Source: Acanthaster planci
Taxonomy: Eukaryota > Echinodermata > Asteroidea > Valvatida > Acanthasteridae
DNA length: 64,000 nucleotides
Direction: 5' to 3'
Assembly: GCF_001949145.1 (NCBI RefSeq)
Contig: NW_019091604.1
Location: forward strand, 80,054 to 144,053
Shown one piece after another: positions 30,800 to 43,713 of the stretch. Below the pieces are notes generated by a model. The model saw only the letters and a list, made by a program, of their open reading frames with translations, did not search any database and was not told where the DNA came from. A program made the position numbers and the translations under genes. Position 1 is the stretch's first letter; every line of letters begins with the position of its first letter.

Positions 30800-31834
30800 A
30801 TTTTCTTCCTCCTTTTTCAGTCTTTTTCTTCCACTAATCAACTTTGGTAGTTTTACATGTCGGACTTCAAACTTGGTAGACCTTCAGACAGTCATCCAAG
30901 AATGGTCCTAGAACAAATTAATCATGATAACATCATCACGTGGTTTATTACTTAATTTTGAAAATTGAATTTTTCACCATAGGTTTTGTATACGTTTGCC
31001 AGCAGCCAGACTTCACTCTGTTCTAGACCTGACTAAATTGATGTTAGGTCTACATTCTTAGCCCACCAGCTGGAGAGGGTTCAGGAACAAATTCTTCATG
31101 GTGACATCATCACGTGATTTGTTATTGAATTTTTAATATCTAATATTTCCCTTCAGGTTTTGTACACATTTTTCAACAGCCAGACTTCCACACTGTTCTC
31201 GAGTTGACTCAATGGATGTTATGTCCAGACTCTTGGCCCTCCAGCTAGAGAGACTTAAGGAATAAAATTGTCATGATGACGTCATTACGTGATTTATTGT
31301 TGAATTTTGAATACCTAATTTGTACCCATAGGTTTTGTACATGTTTTTGAACAGCCAAACTTTGGCACTCATCCATCTGACTTTATATTGGCGCACACTC
31401 TTATTCCACCACGTAGAGAGGGTCCCAGAACAAAATCATCACAATGACGTCCTCAAGGGTCATGTGACATGTGATTATAGCTCAAGACTGAGTCAGAAAA
31501 ATCATCACTGTGACATCACCAGCGGTCATGTGACACAACATTAAAGGTGCAAACTTCAAATCTCAAACTTCAAATCTTGTGAAGTACATGTATGATTTGG
31601 TTGAAACTTTGCAGACAGATAGAAAGGGGGGTGGTGCAGATAAGAATTGACATCATGTGGTGATGATGTCATTAGGTGACAAGTCATGTGACATGACAGA
31701 TGCATACAAAATATTGTATATCCTGAATTTGATGTTTGATTTGGTTGAAATATGCAAGTAGCAAGAAATGACACGTTAAAAACCTTCTAAATCCGAACAT
31801 CTCTGTGGTTGCTCGTCACAACCACATCTCTAGT
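30800..31834 (+). mobile_element. Minisatellite element, next copy, ending in hairpin and CTAG
   Basis: It begins with TTTTTCAGTCTTTTTCTTCCACT (about 30815) and contains CRE-like cores at 30925, 31102, 31277 and 31444, spaced 167-177 bp. Each core is followed by an ACGTG box and ATTTATT, then by TTTTGTACA and CAGCCAGACTT blocks. The end is a hairpin GTGGTTG/CAACCAC (31805-31825), then ATCT and CTAG before T. A hairpin a few bases before CTRR is the Helitron 3' signature, and tandem cores of about 160-170 bp are typical of bivalve pearl elements. Confidence 0.65.
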
Positions 31835-34633
31835 TACCTTTGAAAATTGACAATTAACTTTATGTTTATGATTCTGTATGGTATTCTGTATGGTATTATG
31901 TCAAGAATGTTATATATAACAAAACTGAAATTTGTCACGAACTTTCTTGTACACATTATGTAGGTTACATGTAAAATACTGGTTAGGAATATAATGGAAT
32001 GATATTAGGGTAAATATTTGGGTTGACATCATGTGGTGTGGTGTGTCATGCACATGACAGAATGTGTTCAATTTATTTACAGCAAACTTCTGTCCTTGTT
32101 ACCGACGTCGACGCTGTATTTTCTGCAAAGAATGTATTTTCTGCAAAGTGCGAAGAATTCATTTATATTTGTGTACACACAATTATCATAAAGGTTCTTG
32201 GATTGAACAAAAACAAAAATGGACAAATTATCTCGCTTTGCTCCAGTGGCTCTCTTTCAATTCCTAAATTTGCTGCAAATGGAACTCCATTTGGTTTGAA
32301 GTGCTCATTGACACTTTATACATTAACAATTTGTTTCTTCACTAAAAAAAATGGTGAGGTGAATTGAAAATTGTTTGGTGCTATAAATATCATATGTCAG
32401 AAATGTGCCCAAAGTTCGGGAAACTGAAATTATCTCCAGAATGGTCATGCATGTCCAGTGACAAAAAAAGTTTATTTTGAATAAGTTGAGAAAAGTTTGG
32501 TATGTAAAAAACACTGAGACTTCCAAACAAACCATTTTTCAATTTATGAAATACATCACGTGTCTCCTGAGGCAGATATAAGCAACTGTATTCTGCAAAA
32601 CTGTGTTCAAGAACAGGGCTAGGATAGAATTTTTTTCTGTAAATTTTTTGTTCTTTTGTTTGTTTGTTTTTTAAATTGCGTACATTTATTTGAATAATGT
32701 TTCTATATACTACGGCTGGATAGATGTGTAATTGTCCAACCTTGTGCAATAAGCTGAAAGAATGTCCCACAGGTCTTTGACATGAGTTGACACATTAAAA
32801 AGGCCGGGGAGAATGTTCCCAACTACTCCAGTACAACGACAGTAAAATTTACTAACTTTAACCGACATCACATGCATTTCAAAGGTACAGTTGGCAAATA
32901 CGTTCCTTCTTAATTATTATAATACACCGATCAATTGTTTCCCTGCCTCCTTAGTCTGTCCCAACAATTACTGAAAGCCAAACCAATACGAGTTGGACAG
33001 GATCAAACTGAACCAAACCAAAAACTTAAACCACCCTGGGCTGGAAAACATAAAGTTGAACATATGAACTTGGAAAGCAAGGAGCAAGTGCTTAAATTTG
33101 TCCAATTCCTGCCAGCTACATGCAACAGACTCCAAGCCTGATAATTAGGGGATGTTGAGGAAATAGATAACTAGATTTTAGGTGACAACATGTAAATGGA
33201 GCTGAATAACTAAAAATCACAATTCTGTAAAGGACTATTTGTTGAACTTGCTTACTACAAATTTTAGCTTCTATTTACGTGTTGATCACATTTTGTACAT
33301 ACTGGGGTACTAATGTACATAAAATTAAGGGAAAAAAATGTGTCACCAATTATCACTTTGAGACCACGGGGCACTTAAATGATTTAAGCTGAGCAATCCA
33401 AGGTCACTCTGAAAAGCAAGAACCACTCTTGTAGTGTCACCTATTGTGAGCTTCCTATGTTAACAGTCATTCAAGGTCAAAAAGTTGCTAAGGAAAAGTT
33501 CCCCTTGACATGTCTCAGACAAATGCAAAGCTTCCTCTAGGTGGAACCCACAATTTGTTTCTAACTTGTTCTTGAAATGTTTGAGATGGTTCCTTACCAC
33601 TTTACACACGAGCATTCACTAGTTGTATGCTGTCATATGCAATGATAGATCAACAAATGTAATTTTCAAACGTACTCTCTACCGAACAACTCTATTTTTA
33701 TGCAAAAAAGAAAAAAAATTCAAAACCCTGACAAGCTGATGTCTTGGTTTCACTCTGTTTCCTCTCCATTGTGCATCAGATGACTACTGTTATAGACTCA
33801 ATTGCTGTTTTCTGCACGTCCCTTTCGCACTGTAACAAAAACAAAAAATGAAACTTAATGACAAATTCACTGTAAACAAAACTGACATGACACTCAATTA
33901 ACACCATAAGCTTTGCTTTCTTGATAAACAAAAACCAAAGCTACAACCATATCATGCCCATAATCCAGGCCAGCCCAACCCAATCCAATACAAAATATTG
34001 CATAATACTGTAGTAGATTCTCTTTGTAACACTCTTAGAAGGGCCAAATCATTAATTTGTACAACCTTTGATACCACTGGTTATGTACATGTACATTTTA
34101 CGCTCTGCACTATGCATCTACAGCCTATGCAGACAACTACGGCTACCAAGTCTTCTGAGACCTTCCTTGTTTTGTTGGAAATAAAACTTTTACTTGTAAC
34201 ATTAAAATATTTACAATACAAATGGAGAACCATGACCGTTGAAAGCTCAATAATAGCAAACCACTGTAATAGCACTGAATCTCCTTGCAGAAATTGAGCT
34301 GTGTGAAGATGACTTTGGTGGCAATCTGGCTTGAGGACTTGATCACTGATTTATTGTTTAGTCTCCGGATGTGAAATAACAGAAAACAACGACAACTGCA
34401 GGAAAATCCTCCCTCACAGTAGTGTGGGAGAGTCTGCTATGGATACCTACCCAAAAAGTCACTACTTAAGCAAATGTCCTACTTAAGCTCAGTCCCTCCC
34501 ACTTTTTAATCCTTTAGCTCTACCCTAAAATGGTTGGAAAAGTGGGTCAAGAGGTTTTGAACTTTTTGAGGTATCCAGAGGTGATTTTTTTCAAAGGATA
34601 AAAAGGGTATGTAAACAATAACTGCACTGAATA
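31835..34633. other. Spacer and probable tropomodulin 3' UTR
   Basis: No coding frame is supportable. Read on the minus strand, DNA below 34634 is the 3' flank of the tropomodulin gene; an AATAAA appears on the minus strand near 34352 and could be its polyadenylation signal. ATTTTCTGCAAAG is duplicated at about 32120-32150. Confidence 0.4.
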
Positions 34634-34804
34634 TTAACGGAAAGCCAGCAACAGGTCACCTGCTTCAATATTCCTCAGAATGGCATCATGTGCTTGCACT
34701 CGTGGTCCAGCATGTTCAAAAGCGAATCCAAGCTTGAGAAGAGTAGAATTAGACTCCAAGATGTTGGCTATTTCACACTCAAGCTTCTGACCCATCTGGC
34801 AATT
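34634..34804 (-). CDS. TMOD: Tropomodulin, terminal exon
   Basis: 57 codons including TAA (34634-34636), opened by an acceptor (CATACAG before 34804) in phase 0. The residues M-G-Q-K-L-E-C-E-I-A-N-I-L-E, then T-L-L-K-L-G-F-A-F and H-A-G-P-R match the C-terminal capping part of tropomodulins (consensus E-M-E-I-A, L-L-K-F-G-Y, Q-G-P-R). This part caps the pointed end of actin filaments. The usual basic N-D-L-V-R-K-R-R tail is replaced by a divergent ending (A-G-D-L-L-L-A-F-R). No damage is visible. Confidence 0.88.
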   Translation of the reverse strand, partial: NCQMGQKLECEIANILESNSTLLKLGFAFEHAGPRVQAHDAILRNIEAGDLLLAFR

Positions 34805-34957
34805 CTGTATGTGTTAGAATGGCATACTTCTATAAAAAGCTATGAGCTTTACTGTACCCCTCTGAATGAAATACATGTATATCCATGGGCATGAACAGTC
34901 AATTCACATTCTATACTGACAAAAAGTCAAAAAGAAATGAATACCACATGTTCATAC

Positions 34958-35101
34958 CTGGTTTGCAATTCTGAGCTCAGTTATGGAAGTATTCTCCCTC
35001 ATTGCTTGCATTATTGAATTGACGCCAGCTTGGGTGATGAAGTTGGATTCCACGTTTAGGGAAGTCAGCACATTGTTCTTCCTAATTGATTCTGCTAATA
35101 T
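34958..35101 (-). CDS. TMOD: Tropomodulin, leucine-rich-repeat exon
   Basis: 48 codons, phase 0 at both ends, acceptor ATTCCAG and donor CCAG-GTATGA on the minus strand. It contains the tropomodulin signature S-L-N-V-E-S-N-F-I-T followed by A-G-V-N-S-I-M-Q-A-M and E-L-R-I-A-N-Q, one LRR unit of the C-terminal actin-capping domain. It joins the terminal exon after 153 bases of intron. Confidence 0.92.
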
Positions 35102-36566
35102 CTGGAATTATTTCATCAGGACAAAAAATTACGCAATTTTTAATAATGGAATATTTCAGGCTATAACTTAATGTGCAGTTTACAGCACAGAGCTGTTGCG
35201 GGTGTTTTTCTTGACACTTGGCAGAATTTTGCAGTTACAAGTTTTTACCCAGTTTGGCACTTGAAGTTTTGAAGAAAACAAAAAAGTCAGCATCACATCG
35301 TGACATCATAATGATGACACATAATATGTCCTTGCCTAGGAACATACCAAAATTCAATTTATTCAGATGTGCTGTTTCTTTTAGATAACGACAAGTGCAG
35401 ACTGCATCTTCAAGGTAGTGTAACGTGTCATATAAATGGCTCACATGATGTCAAAACAATTTTTACTTTAATGCATCCTTGCCACATCTTTACCACAGAT
35501 ATAGTAAATGATTGGCTGTGCAGTCCCTGAGATACTTGTCTTTTGGCAATTTTGAGGTTATGTCAGGTAAATGCATCATTATACAACTGCAATCACCTCG
35601 ATCATGTTCTTGCCAACATCAGATGTGTAGTTTGGTAAATATAAGTTAATGAAAGAGGTATCTCTATGCCAGTGTCATGTGACAACTGATGATGCCATAA
35701 TGATCTTCATGTAGAGGATATCTGTCTCCTTTAAGAACTTTGTACATGTATCTGTGAAGTTTATAGTAGAAAAGTGCCAAAAAATATGAGTAAAAGAGAA
35801 AATAAAGAAAAAAGTTATGTCATTTCAGATCTGCCATAAAGAAAACGAAGTGGATCTTCTTCCAAAGTTTCAAGATCACTGGGTATCCTTTATATGCCCC
35901 AAATCTCTTTTTACATGTCATGGCATTATCATTACATCACAACAGTTTCCAAATAGCCTAAACATCTACTTGAATAATCAAAGCATAATAAAATAAATTT
36001 TGTAAATATTCTATGTTTCTGGATGGAAAAAAGTAATTATTTGGAAAAAGAGAAAGAAATTCCATTGACATTGTCATCATGAAGTCACCCCGATTTTCAT
36101 AAATACATATCAATTTTTGGTTCATGTCCAATTTAACCAAAATGGACCCAAAATGGATATTTGCCAAACCAACAAAACCAGGTGTTACATGACCTTACAG
36201 GAGTGTTATATGACTTGTGATGCTATTAGGACATCATAATGTGGCATACATCTGCAGATGGTATGACCAAGTATTTAATTTTGTTCTCCAGCCCAGCATA
36301 AAAACATGTTTAATCCTGTGGGATTTGGAGGTGAAAGAAGAGAGAAAAACTAGAGCTTCAATATCTGATGGCCCATCATTACGGGTTAACTTGTAGACTT
36401 TGAAACAAGTACAATGTATGTTCAGGGCTAACAGCTGGCAAGGTAAAATATTCACAATCTTACATGGGTGTGACAAAGCATGATAATGCAGAAAGCACAA
36501 CATATATAGTGTAATAAATTTAAACAACCCTATGTTACAACTTACAAGTGACTGTATTATATTCAC
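35102..36566 (-). other. Tropomodulin intron
   Basis: AT-rich intron with scattered GACATCATAATGATGACA-type words (35301, 35690, 36225) that resemble degenerate, inverted minisatellite units. No exon was found in it. Confidence 0.5.
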
Positions 36567-36674
36567 CTTTACAACTGGGTCAGTAAGACGTGTGTTTGCC
36601 ATAAACAACTCTTTCAGGTGTTTGTTGGTCTCAACAGCCAAACAGATGCTCTTCATTTGTTCAATGGACATATT
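36567..36674 (-). CDS. TMOD: Tropomodulin, upstream LRR exon
   Basis: 36 codons, phase 0 at both ends, between acceptor GATTTTTCAG and donor TAAAG-GTGAAT. The peptide S-I-E-Q-M-K-S-I-C, then H-L-K-E-L-F-M-A-N-T-R and L-T-D-P-V-V-K corresponds to the LRR before the N-V-E-S-N repeat (family N-T-H-V-K-K-x-S-x-x-x-T-R-S-N-D-P-V-A). Exons encoding the N-terminal tropomyosin/actin-binding half must lie further along the minus strand, above 36674. I did not find them; the assembly gap at 38350-38422 might hide one. Confidence 0.9.
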
Positions 36675-39600
36675 CTGAAAAATCATCATAAAAAAAACAT
36701 GTCATACTCAACTGTAATCATTAAACATGGTTTTGTAACACTGCCTCACACTAGAGTTGGCAACTTTGACCAACAGGGCTCGCAGCAATTTCGCCAGACA
36801 AAAACCGTTATACGTACATGTTTGGATTTTTCTGCGACTGTTGTGTCATGAATGTCATGGGATAGTCGCACAAAATTTTTATGTTGTTTTGGTGAACTTG
36901 TGTTCAATTTTGTGTTGTGCATTTTGTTGCAGCACATTTGTTTGACCTTCACACATCATCTGTGCAACAGTTTTGAGATGGTTTGGCATCCTTAGCAAAC
37001 TTGCATGAATGGAAAGGGGTTTTTGAGACCAATTCAAGAATTTTGCAAACAGCACGAGATGAGAGTTACCTTTGAGGTCATCAACCACCTGGTATAAAAC
37101 CCCCCCAAAAAACCGAGTTCAGCATCCGTCTGAAGAATCTCCACCTTCCTGGGCATCCCAAAAAATTCTCCAAATGTTCGCAAACGGGTTTGAGATATGT
37201 GCACCACTACATCTCCACTTCTGCCAACTTCTGAATGCTTCTCAAATTTGTCATTTTTTTCAGTTGGCAAAAGTTGGTGACATTTTTTAGATGTTTTAGC
37301 ACCCATCAATGTTGAAACAACCTGGCGAGAAAACCTTAAATGGTGACAGTTGCTGGAAATTTTGAACATGTTCAGCATTCAAGCCCACATGGAAACTTTT
37401 TGTTCAATAGGTCGCAAATGCCATGATTTCAATTTGCAAATTTTGCAAAAGTCACAAAGCCTAGTGTGAGGACAGCTAAACAGGACTTGACCAAGACCTT
37501 ATTTAATAAGAGGAAGTCACAGATGGTCTGATGAACTGAAACCATGTACCTGTAACATTAAATCTGTATTAAACTAGGCTTTGCACTGGTTCTGAGTTGC
37601 CTTTTTTTACATCAATATGTACTAGAGCCTTATGCACTGATCTACAGTGCTGTACAATATATATGTACATGTACCTCCTGCAACTCTGTGTGACAATACA
37701 GACAATTCACAATAGTCTCCATGACAATACAGGCGATTCAATAGTGCATTTCCAAGAGTTTGCAATGCGTTGACCAATCACAGAGCGCAAAATCTGTCGA
37801 CCCTTTCCAAACGTGCATTAAGTTGACAGATTTTGGGCACTGTAATTGATCAATGCACTGCAAATTCTTGGAGGCACACTATAGTAAAATGCCTGTATTC
37901 ACGCCACTGTTGAAGACAGCAATGTTTAATAGACTGTTCAATAGTGTCTCTGCATGTAACCTTCGTTGATCTTGTACAAGGTCTATTCACTGCTCTTCAT
38001 GAAACTCTTGGCCTGTTTGTTTCACATGGATCTGGATCCCAATTACTAATACTTACGCTGGTTTGCACCATCCATTGGGCAAGTTTTGGTGTCCATAAAT
38101 CAACCATGGATCTCTGATCGTGATCAAGATCAGTGTGAAACTAACACGGTCTCTGAGAAATTCTAAAGCAATATGAAATGACTGTGTTGTAAGCTCCAAA
38201 TGAAATCATTTATATTGCAAACATTCATGGATGGAGCTCTGTATGCTAAATGACATAAGTCTTAAACCAGGTTTCTCATAATCCAGATTTGAACCGATTT
38301 CAACTATTTGGTATAGGCAGTCGATTATATCAAAATAAAACATTTGCTGNNNNNNNNNNNNNNNNNNNNNNNNNNNNNNNNNNNNNNNNNNNNNNNNNNN
38401 NNNNNNNNNNNNNNNNNNNNNNCCTCAGAGGCCTTATCAAATCAAAATTGGCAAAGAAAACATACAAAATCCTGTGAGGCTAGGGTACAAAGGCAAGGCC
38501 TCCCTAGTGCAATTTCAGACAGTTTGGGCCCATCATATAGGAACACCGATCTACATTTGCCATTTCTTGCATTTGTCGAGTGCTGCCATCAAGTACATGT
38601 CATGATAGACTGAGTTGCTCGGACTCTAAATACTAAATTTGGTCATGGTCAGTACAATTTTTCATTGCCGTATGTATGACTAAATGTAAAACAGTATATA
38701 CAGTCCGAGTTACTCAGACTAATACCATGACATGTGATTTGTGCATGACAAATTAAGGGTAAATGTAAGCAGATGTTTTGATTCTATGTTTTGCATATTG
38801 GAGTGCTGGTATATAACTTCTTAGAACCTCTCCTCCACCCAGGTTTACGAGGGTGAATACTAAGAATGTGAGCATCTTGTTTTTCTGAAGGTGTTCCTGT
38901 GGCAAGTGTGTGCCAATGGAGGATGTTGCAAACTGCTTCTGTTTCACTGAGCCAAGGTGAGCCAAGGGATTTTGTCAGTTTTGAAGGAGAAGGTCGTTGT
39001 TTTACAGAACACCCATACTACCATGGGACATGCCTCAATCCAGGAACCCTTCAAACTGTGTACTTCTTGTATCGCCAACACTATGGACAAAGGGCAGTTG
39101 AAGGGACCAGAGGGCAGTGTCAGTTTAAAGTTTCCTGTTCAAACTGAAAAATCACTTTGTAGGCAGAATATGAACAACACTCACGATAATGGGAAGTTTG
39201 AACATGTACACAGAAGACACTCCATCTGTTTGCATTTGTTACTGATCTATTTATTACAAGTAAATACCCTAAGTAATAAAGACATTGCTGTGGCTTAAGC
39301 ATGTCAGTGACATACACGTACCAAAGTTCAAATCTTTTCACACAATAGACCTTCCTTTCCTTTCTCCACAGATGCCAACCTCTTGACACCAAAAAACAGA
39401 CTGAATATCCTAAAAAATCAGATTTTCAAAAAAACTTGATACTACTACTTACCGGTTGGCCCCGGGGCAGTAAAAATGTTAGAAAATTGTTTCACGGGTA
39501 AGAACGGGCAAGTAAAATGTATGCTCTTTCATGTAATGAGAAAATTGTGAAGCATAAGTAATAATTCTTATGATGCAAAAGAAGTGTTTAAATGCACAGT

Positions 39601-39966
39601 GAAAAAATGGTACAACTTAAATTGCTGGTATATTTTGGGCCAATAAGAATTTGGTTGAAGCCAGAAGTGAGAAAAATTATTGTATAGACTTGCATTGCAC
39701 TCATGGAAATATGAGCCACATTCCTGTTAGCTGTAAAAAATCAATTAATAGAAAAACAAGTGTAGGCCCTATTTAAAAAAATCAAATGAGTTGCAATATG
39801 TGACGAGATTTTTGATAAATTTTTTACGATTTGATTAATAATGAAATGTCTCCGGAAAGTATTAGTAAGTTATTAACACATGAAAGAACATCCAATGACC
39901 AAAAATAACTCACCAAGTCAGATCACTCCACAGAAAATATTTCGTAGTAATAATAAATGTCCTCAT
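36675..39966. other. Presumed tropomodulin upstream intron; no exon found
   Basis: No coding exon is recognised on either strand. A near-palindromic pair of TTGCAATGCGTTGACCAATCA-like and TAATTGATCAATGCACTGCAAA-like segments (about 37757-37866) forms an imperfect inverted repeat. Contains the assembly gap. Confidence 0.4.
38350..38422. other. Assembly gap (73 N)
   Basis: A run of 73 undetermined bases. Flanks AAAACATTTGCTG and CCTCAGAGGCC show no shared sequence. Confidence 1.
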
Positions 39967-40262
39967 CAGTCTCATGAAATTTCAATGTAAGTTTATTTCT
40001 TTCAGTCATTTTCCTATTGAGGCATAACACTATCAAATTTCACATCACTGTCTGCAGCAAGTGGTCACTTGCTCATTTGCTGATTTCAGTGTTTATTTCC
40101 TGTATGTTGTAGCAGCCTGTTTGCAGTCAGTCTCACGAAATTTCAATGTAAGTTTATTTCTTTCAGTCATTTTCCTATTGAGGCATAACACTATCAAATT
40201 TCACATCACTGTCCGCAGCAAGTGGTCACTTGCTCATTTGCTGATTTCAGTGTTTATTTCTG
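39967..40262 (+). repeat. Recent tandem duplication, period 161 bp
   Basis: Two units begin with CAGTCTCAYGAAATTTC at 39967 and 40128 and stay collinear to about 40262 with only a couple of T/C differences (CATGAA/CACGAA; GTCTGCAG/GTCCGCAG). No coding capacity. The very low divergence indicates a recent event. Confidence 0.9.
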
Positions 40263-42785
40263 GTTGTATGTTGTTTGTTGTTTGCATTTGTGCAACAGTT
40301 TGTCATCAAAGTCTCTGCTCTTATGACTGATAAATTTGCTGTTTAAACATTGTGACAATGCTAGCAGTGCCTCCGCGGTGGCATTACGATGCTTGATCCT
40401 GCCCATGTGCAGTTGTATACATTGTTGACCCTCCATGGGCAATGCTGAAATCGCTACCACAAATTACCTACTTCACGGCATGATTGTCCTTTTTAGATGG
40501 CACAATACAAGGCCACTTTTCTGTGTATTCCTTTTTGTATGACTGCTTTCTAGCCATTGATATTGAGGTCAAAGTTCGTTTGACATTATTGAGCTTGATG
40601 TGACCAACGTTGTTTATACGACATATCTGCGCATGGCAACATAATCATGTGCACACACATGATGGATTGCTGCATAGTCGACTCTACCACACACAGGAAC
40701 AGAGTAATCCAAATATGGTGTGGCATTACACATTCATTAGTATCTGTCTGATCAGCGCGTTAAGAAATGACATCATGAAATTTCTGTTTACTTCTGGGTG
40801 TGTGTAACTCCAGGGCAAATGACCTCTTTATTCCAACAAGAAAATAAATATTTATGATCAGTAACAAAAAGAAAATTTGCTCAAGATCACATTGGGCTGG
40901 GCCTCATTTACGCATAAAACATGTACCCTGTACATGTAGTGGTGGTTGCGAAAGCTTGCAGTCGCCATAATGTACACGTACAGAGCCATACAGTTCCACA
41001 GCTAGCTGCTGGATCCGTTCTGCGAGGTATTGACGAACATGCATGTTTCGATATTGCATTACTGCCGATTCCACGCTACCACCGTTGTTGTCAGGATTGT
41101 GGGGATATTTCCATGCAATTCCGCTGTTTATATTGTGTTGTTTTTTTTCTTGAAAGATGAAAAGTCATATTTTCAAGAGGCCATATCATATTATCGCAGT
41201 CAGTCTGCAGCGCCCTCGTTAATGAGGCCGAGTCCTGCAATTTCTTTGCACAATGCTGTGGGGGGTTTGAGCAATGAGAGTTGCACATGGAAAAGCATGA
41301 GTTCTACCAATCTATTTGTCTGAACTACACATTGAAAAGTATTTAGCTGGCAGCCAAGATGGCGTGGTAAGTGGAAAGAACACGTTTTTCTGCGTCAAAT
41401 GGTATCAAATATGTTGACATTGTCTATTTTTCGTCGACATTTTCACCTTGAAAGATTGGTTGTGATTTCAGAGAAGAAATACGATGTATTTTTTGCAGCT
41501 GTGCCCTGACCCAGCTGGAAAAATATACCAAAAACAGTCACTACAGATCGAAGGAATAGGCTACGATCCTCCATTTGACTAACAACTGGAAATGTGGCGA
41601 TGAGACATGTGTTTAATATGCGATATTTTTGTGTGCGAGATTTCATCCGTTATGGGTTAAACTGGATTGTCATGCTTGGACATGTATTTTTAGTAGGCGT
41701 AAAAATAAAATGAGCTTTATTTTTCTCATGCACGATTGATCATATCAATTAACAGTGATGTTGACATGGTTGATATGGAAAGATACATGGCATGCTATGG
41801 CAGTAAATGCATGCCATATACAAAGTGCACTTGACACTGTGTACAAATCCTATGGGACTGCCCTGAAAAATTCCAAGTGTTGTCATTGAAAATGCTTGGA
41901 CTCTCTCACTGCTAAAATTGACTTTACTGACCTGTAATTGATTTCTGGGGACTAACTGATTACTAAAGAGGAAAATAAGTGCACTTCAAATATGGAACTC
42001 TGTCCATACCTTGGCATAGGCCTAGATTTTTTTAAGCCTCCGTATTTGCAAGGATTTTCACATGAGCTGCAACTCCGACTCGCGCACAAGCCTATGGGTG
42101 CAAAGTTAAGCATTTTTGAATGAAGATTTTTTCTGCTTTGTTCAGGCTGTTGGTTTTTCTATTTATCAATACAAGCAAGGACTTTTATACTCTTATTTCA
42201 TGATGAGTGGTGGCCATGTGCTGTGTGACTTTTTTAAAATTTCATTCCAAGAACCTAGTCACAAGGCATATGATCCATTTTTGAGAAAATTACACTTATG
42301 CCTATTTTACACAAATGAAAGGCCTTTGGTCAGAAACTGGTTTGAAAGGTTTGTATGAATTCAAAGATGCTGTCAAAGGTAGAGTGTTGCATCCTGTCCT
42401 CACTTTTTTTCTTCTTATACATGTAAATAATAAATCAATAAAGGTCAGTCAGTACTGAAATGCTAGGACATGTATCTGTGACTGGGGTGTTTAGGGTTTT
42501 TTCTTAGTATAAATTTAATGATACATGTACACGTTTCTCTGTGGCATTTTTTTTAAAACAAACTCAGAATGTACATGTAATGAATAATACTTGGTGGCCT
42601 AATATACAGATTTTTTTTCCGTTTCCAGTTTTTAAATTTTTGCAATGAACAATGAGTTTATCCAAATTTTCATGAAATCCGAAAGTATGGATAATTGCAT
42701 GTTTTCGAGAGAGTGAACTACGAGTGGCAATTCATACGTAGAAAGTTGTTCCAATTTGACAAATGGCTTTTGTTTAATTGTACAT
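40263..42785. other. Gene-poor stretch with a possible minimal first exon
   Basis: No protein family recognised. At 41359 AAGATGGCGTG is followed directly by the donor GTAAGT (41367), which could be an eight-base coding first exon. A GTGCCCTGACCCAGCT segment at 41501 recurs at 48528. Confidence 0.3.
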
Positions 42786-42789
42786 GTAG

Positions 42790-43713
42790 GTCTTGACGTC
42801 CACCTGGAGGGCAAAGCCAGTCACCATCGCAGAGCCCTCCTAATAACAAAGTGAGCATACTCGTCATAGGGGATTCCCTGAAAAATATTTGAACGAGAAC
42901 ATTTCCAGTCATTTTCTTGATGTTATTATCCTCACCAGACTGCATCATTATCTTTCATGTAAAGATACGTACAGGACAGATGAATTGGATCCAGCCATTG
43001 TTACTTTACATACTGGCACTAATGACTTAAGAGTGGGGCTTTCTCCACAGCAATGTGAGTGAACTGAAAAGGCTCATTTGCTGTGTGCGGGAGATATTCC
43101 TGCAGTCAAAGTTGGTGGTTAGTGCAATTCTTCCACGATTTGATGATGAAGATCTACATGTAAGCACGTTTCACCACAACATTCACTTTGTAGCCAGATG
43201 AATTGTGCTTTCATCAATTTCAGCGAAGACTTTAAGTGCCTTTGCTCAAGATAGCATCTACTTAAGCTGGGATGGAAATGCCCTTTTTGGGGAACTGTTG
43301 TAAAGGCATTTGGAAAGGTTAGCCAAGCAAATCTTGCCATTCTCTTCCCACCTTCAACCAGATCATCAGCCTTTGTCCCCCCAGAACCGTGGAAGCTGCT
43401 GCGGACTCCTCATCGGGTAAAGAATGTACCTGGCTCTGATCCAGAATCTCAAGCTGAAGCAGCACAGCCATCCCCACCAGTTTTGTCATCACATGCACCA
43501 TCCTCACCTGAACAGTGCCAAAGAAGAGCCAAGATGCCCTCGGCTGCTTCAGTCAAGAAGAAGTACAGATGTCACGAGATTACAATTTTTGAGGGTGATG
43601 GCTTTAAGCAGCTTGGATTTGTGCTAAAGCCAAAGGACGTCTTCGTCAAACCGTTTGCTGCAACGACGACTATTAGTCCAGGAAAGATAATGGTAGTTTG
43701 GTGGGTAACCTAG
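42790..43713 (+). pseudogene. SGNH-hydrolase-like protein remnant
   Basis: Protein-like text in shifting frames contains the SGNH block I (I-L-V-I-G-D-S-L, about 42856-42880), the L-H-T-G-T-N-D-L block (about 43006-43028), V-V-S-A-I-L-P-R-F-D-D (about 43117-43148) and D-S-I-Y-L-S-W-D-G (about 43252-43278). SGNH esterases use Ser (block I), Gly, Asn and a final D-x-x-H; here the last His is Tyr. A further open frame (about 43280-43713) is Pro/Ser-rich and ends T-I-S-P-G-K-I-M-V-V-W-W before TAG. SGNH domains occur in ORF1 of CR1-type LINEs and in other transposon proteins, so it is probably TE-derived. It stops exactly where the long-TIR transposon begins. Confidence 0.6.

Noticed and set aside
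32390-32770. 126-codon minus-strand open frame
   Set aside because: Longest open frame in its area, but composition follows the AT-rich background, no splice context or homology is visible, and it lies in probable 3' flank of tropomodulin.
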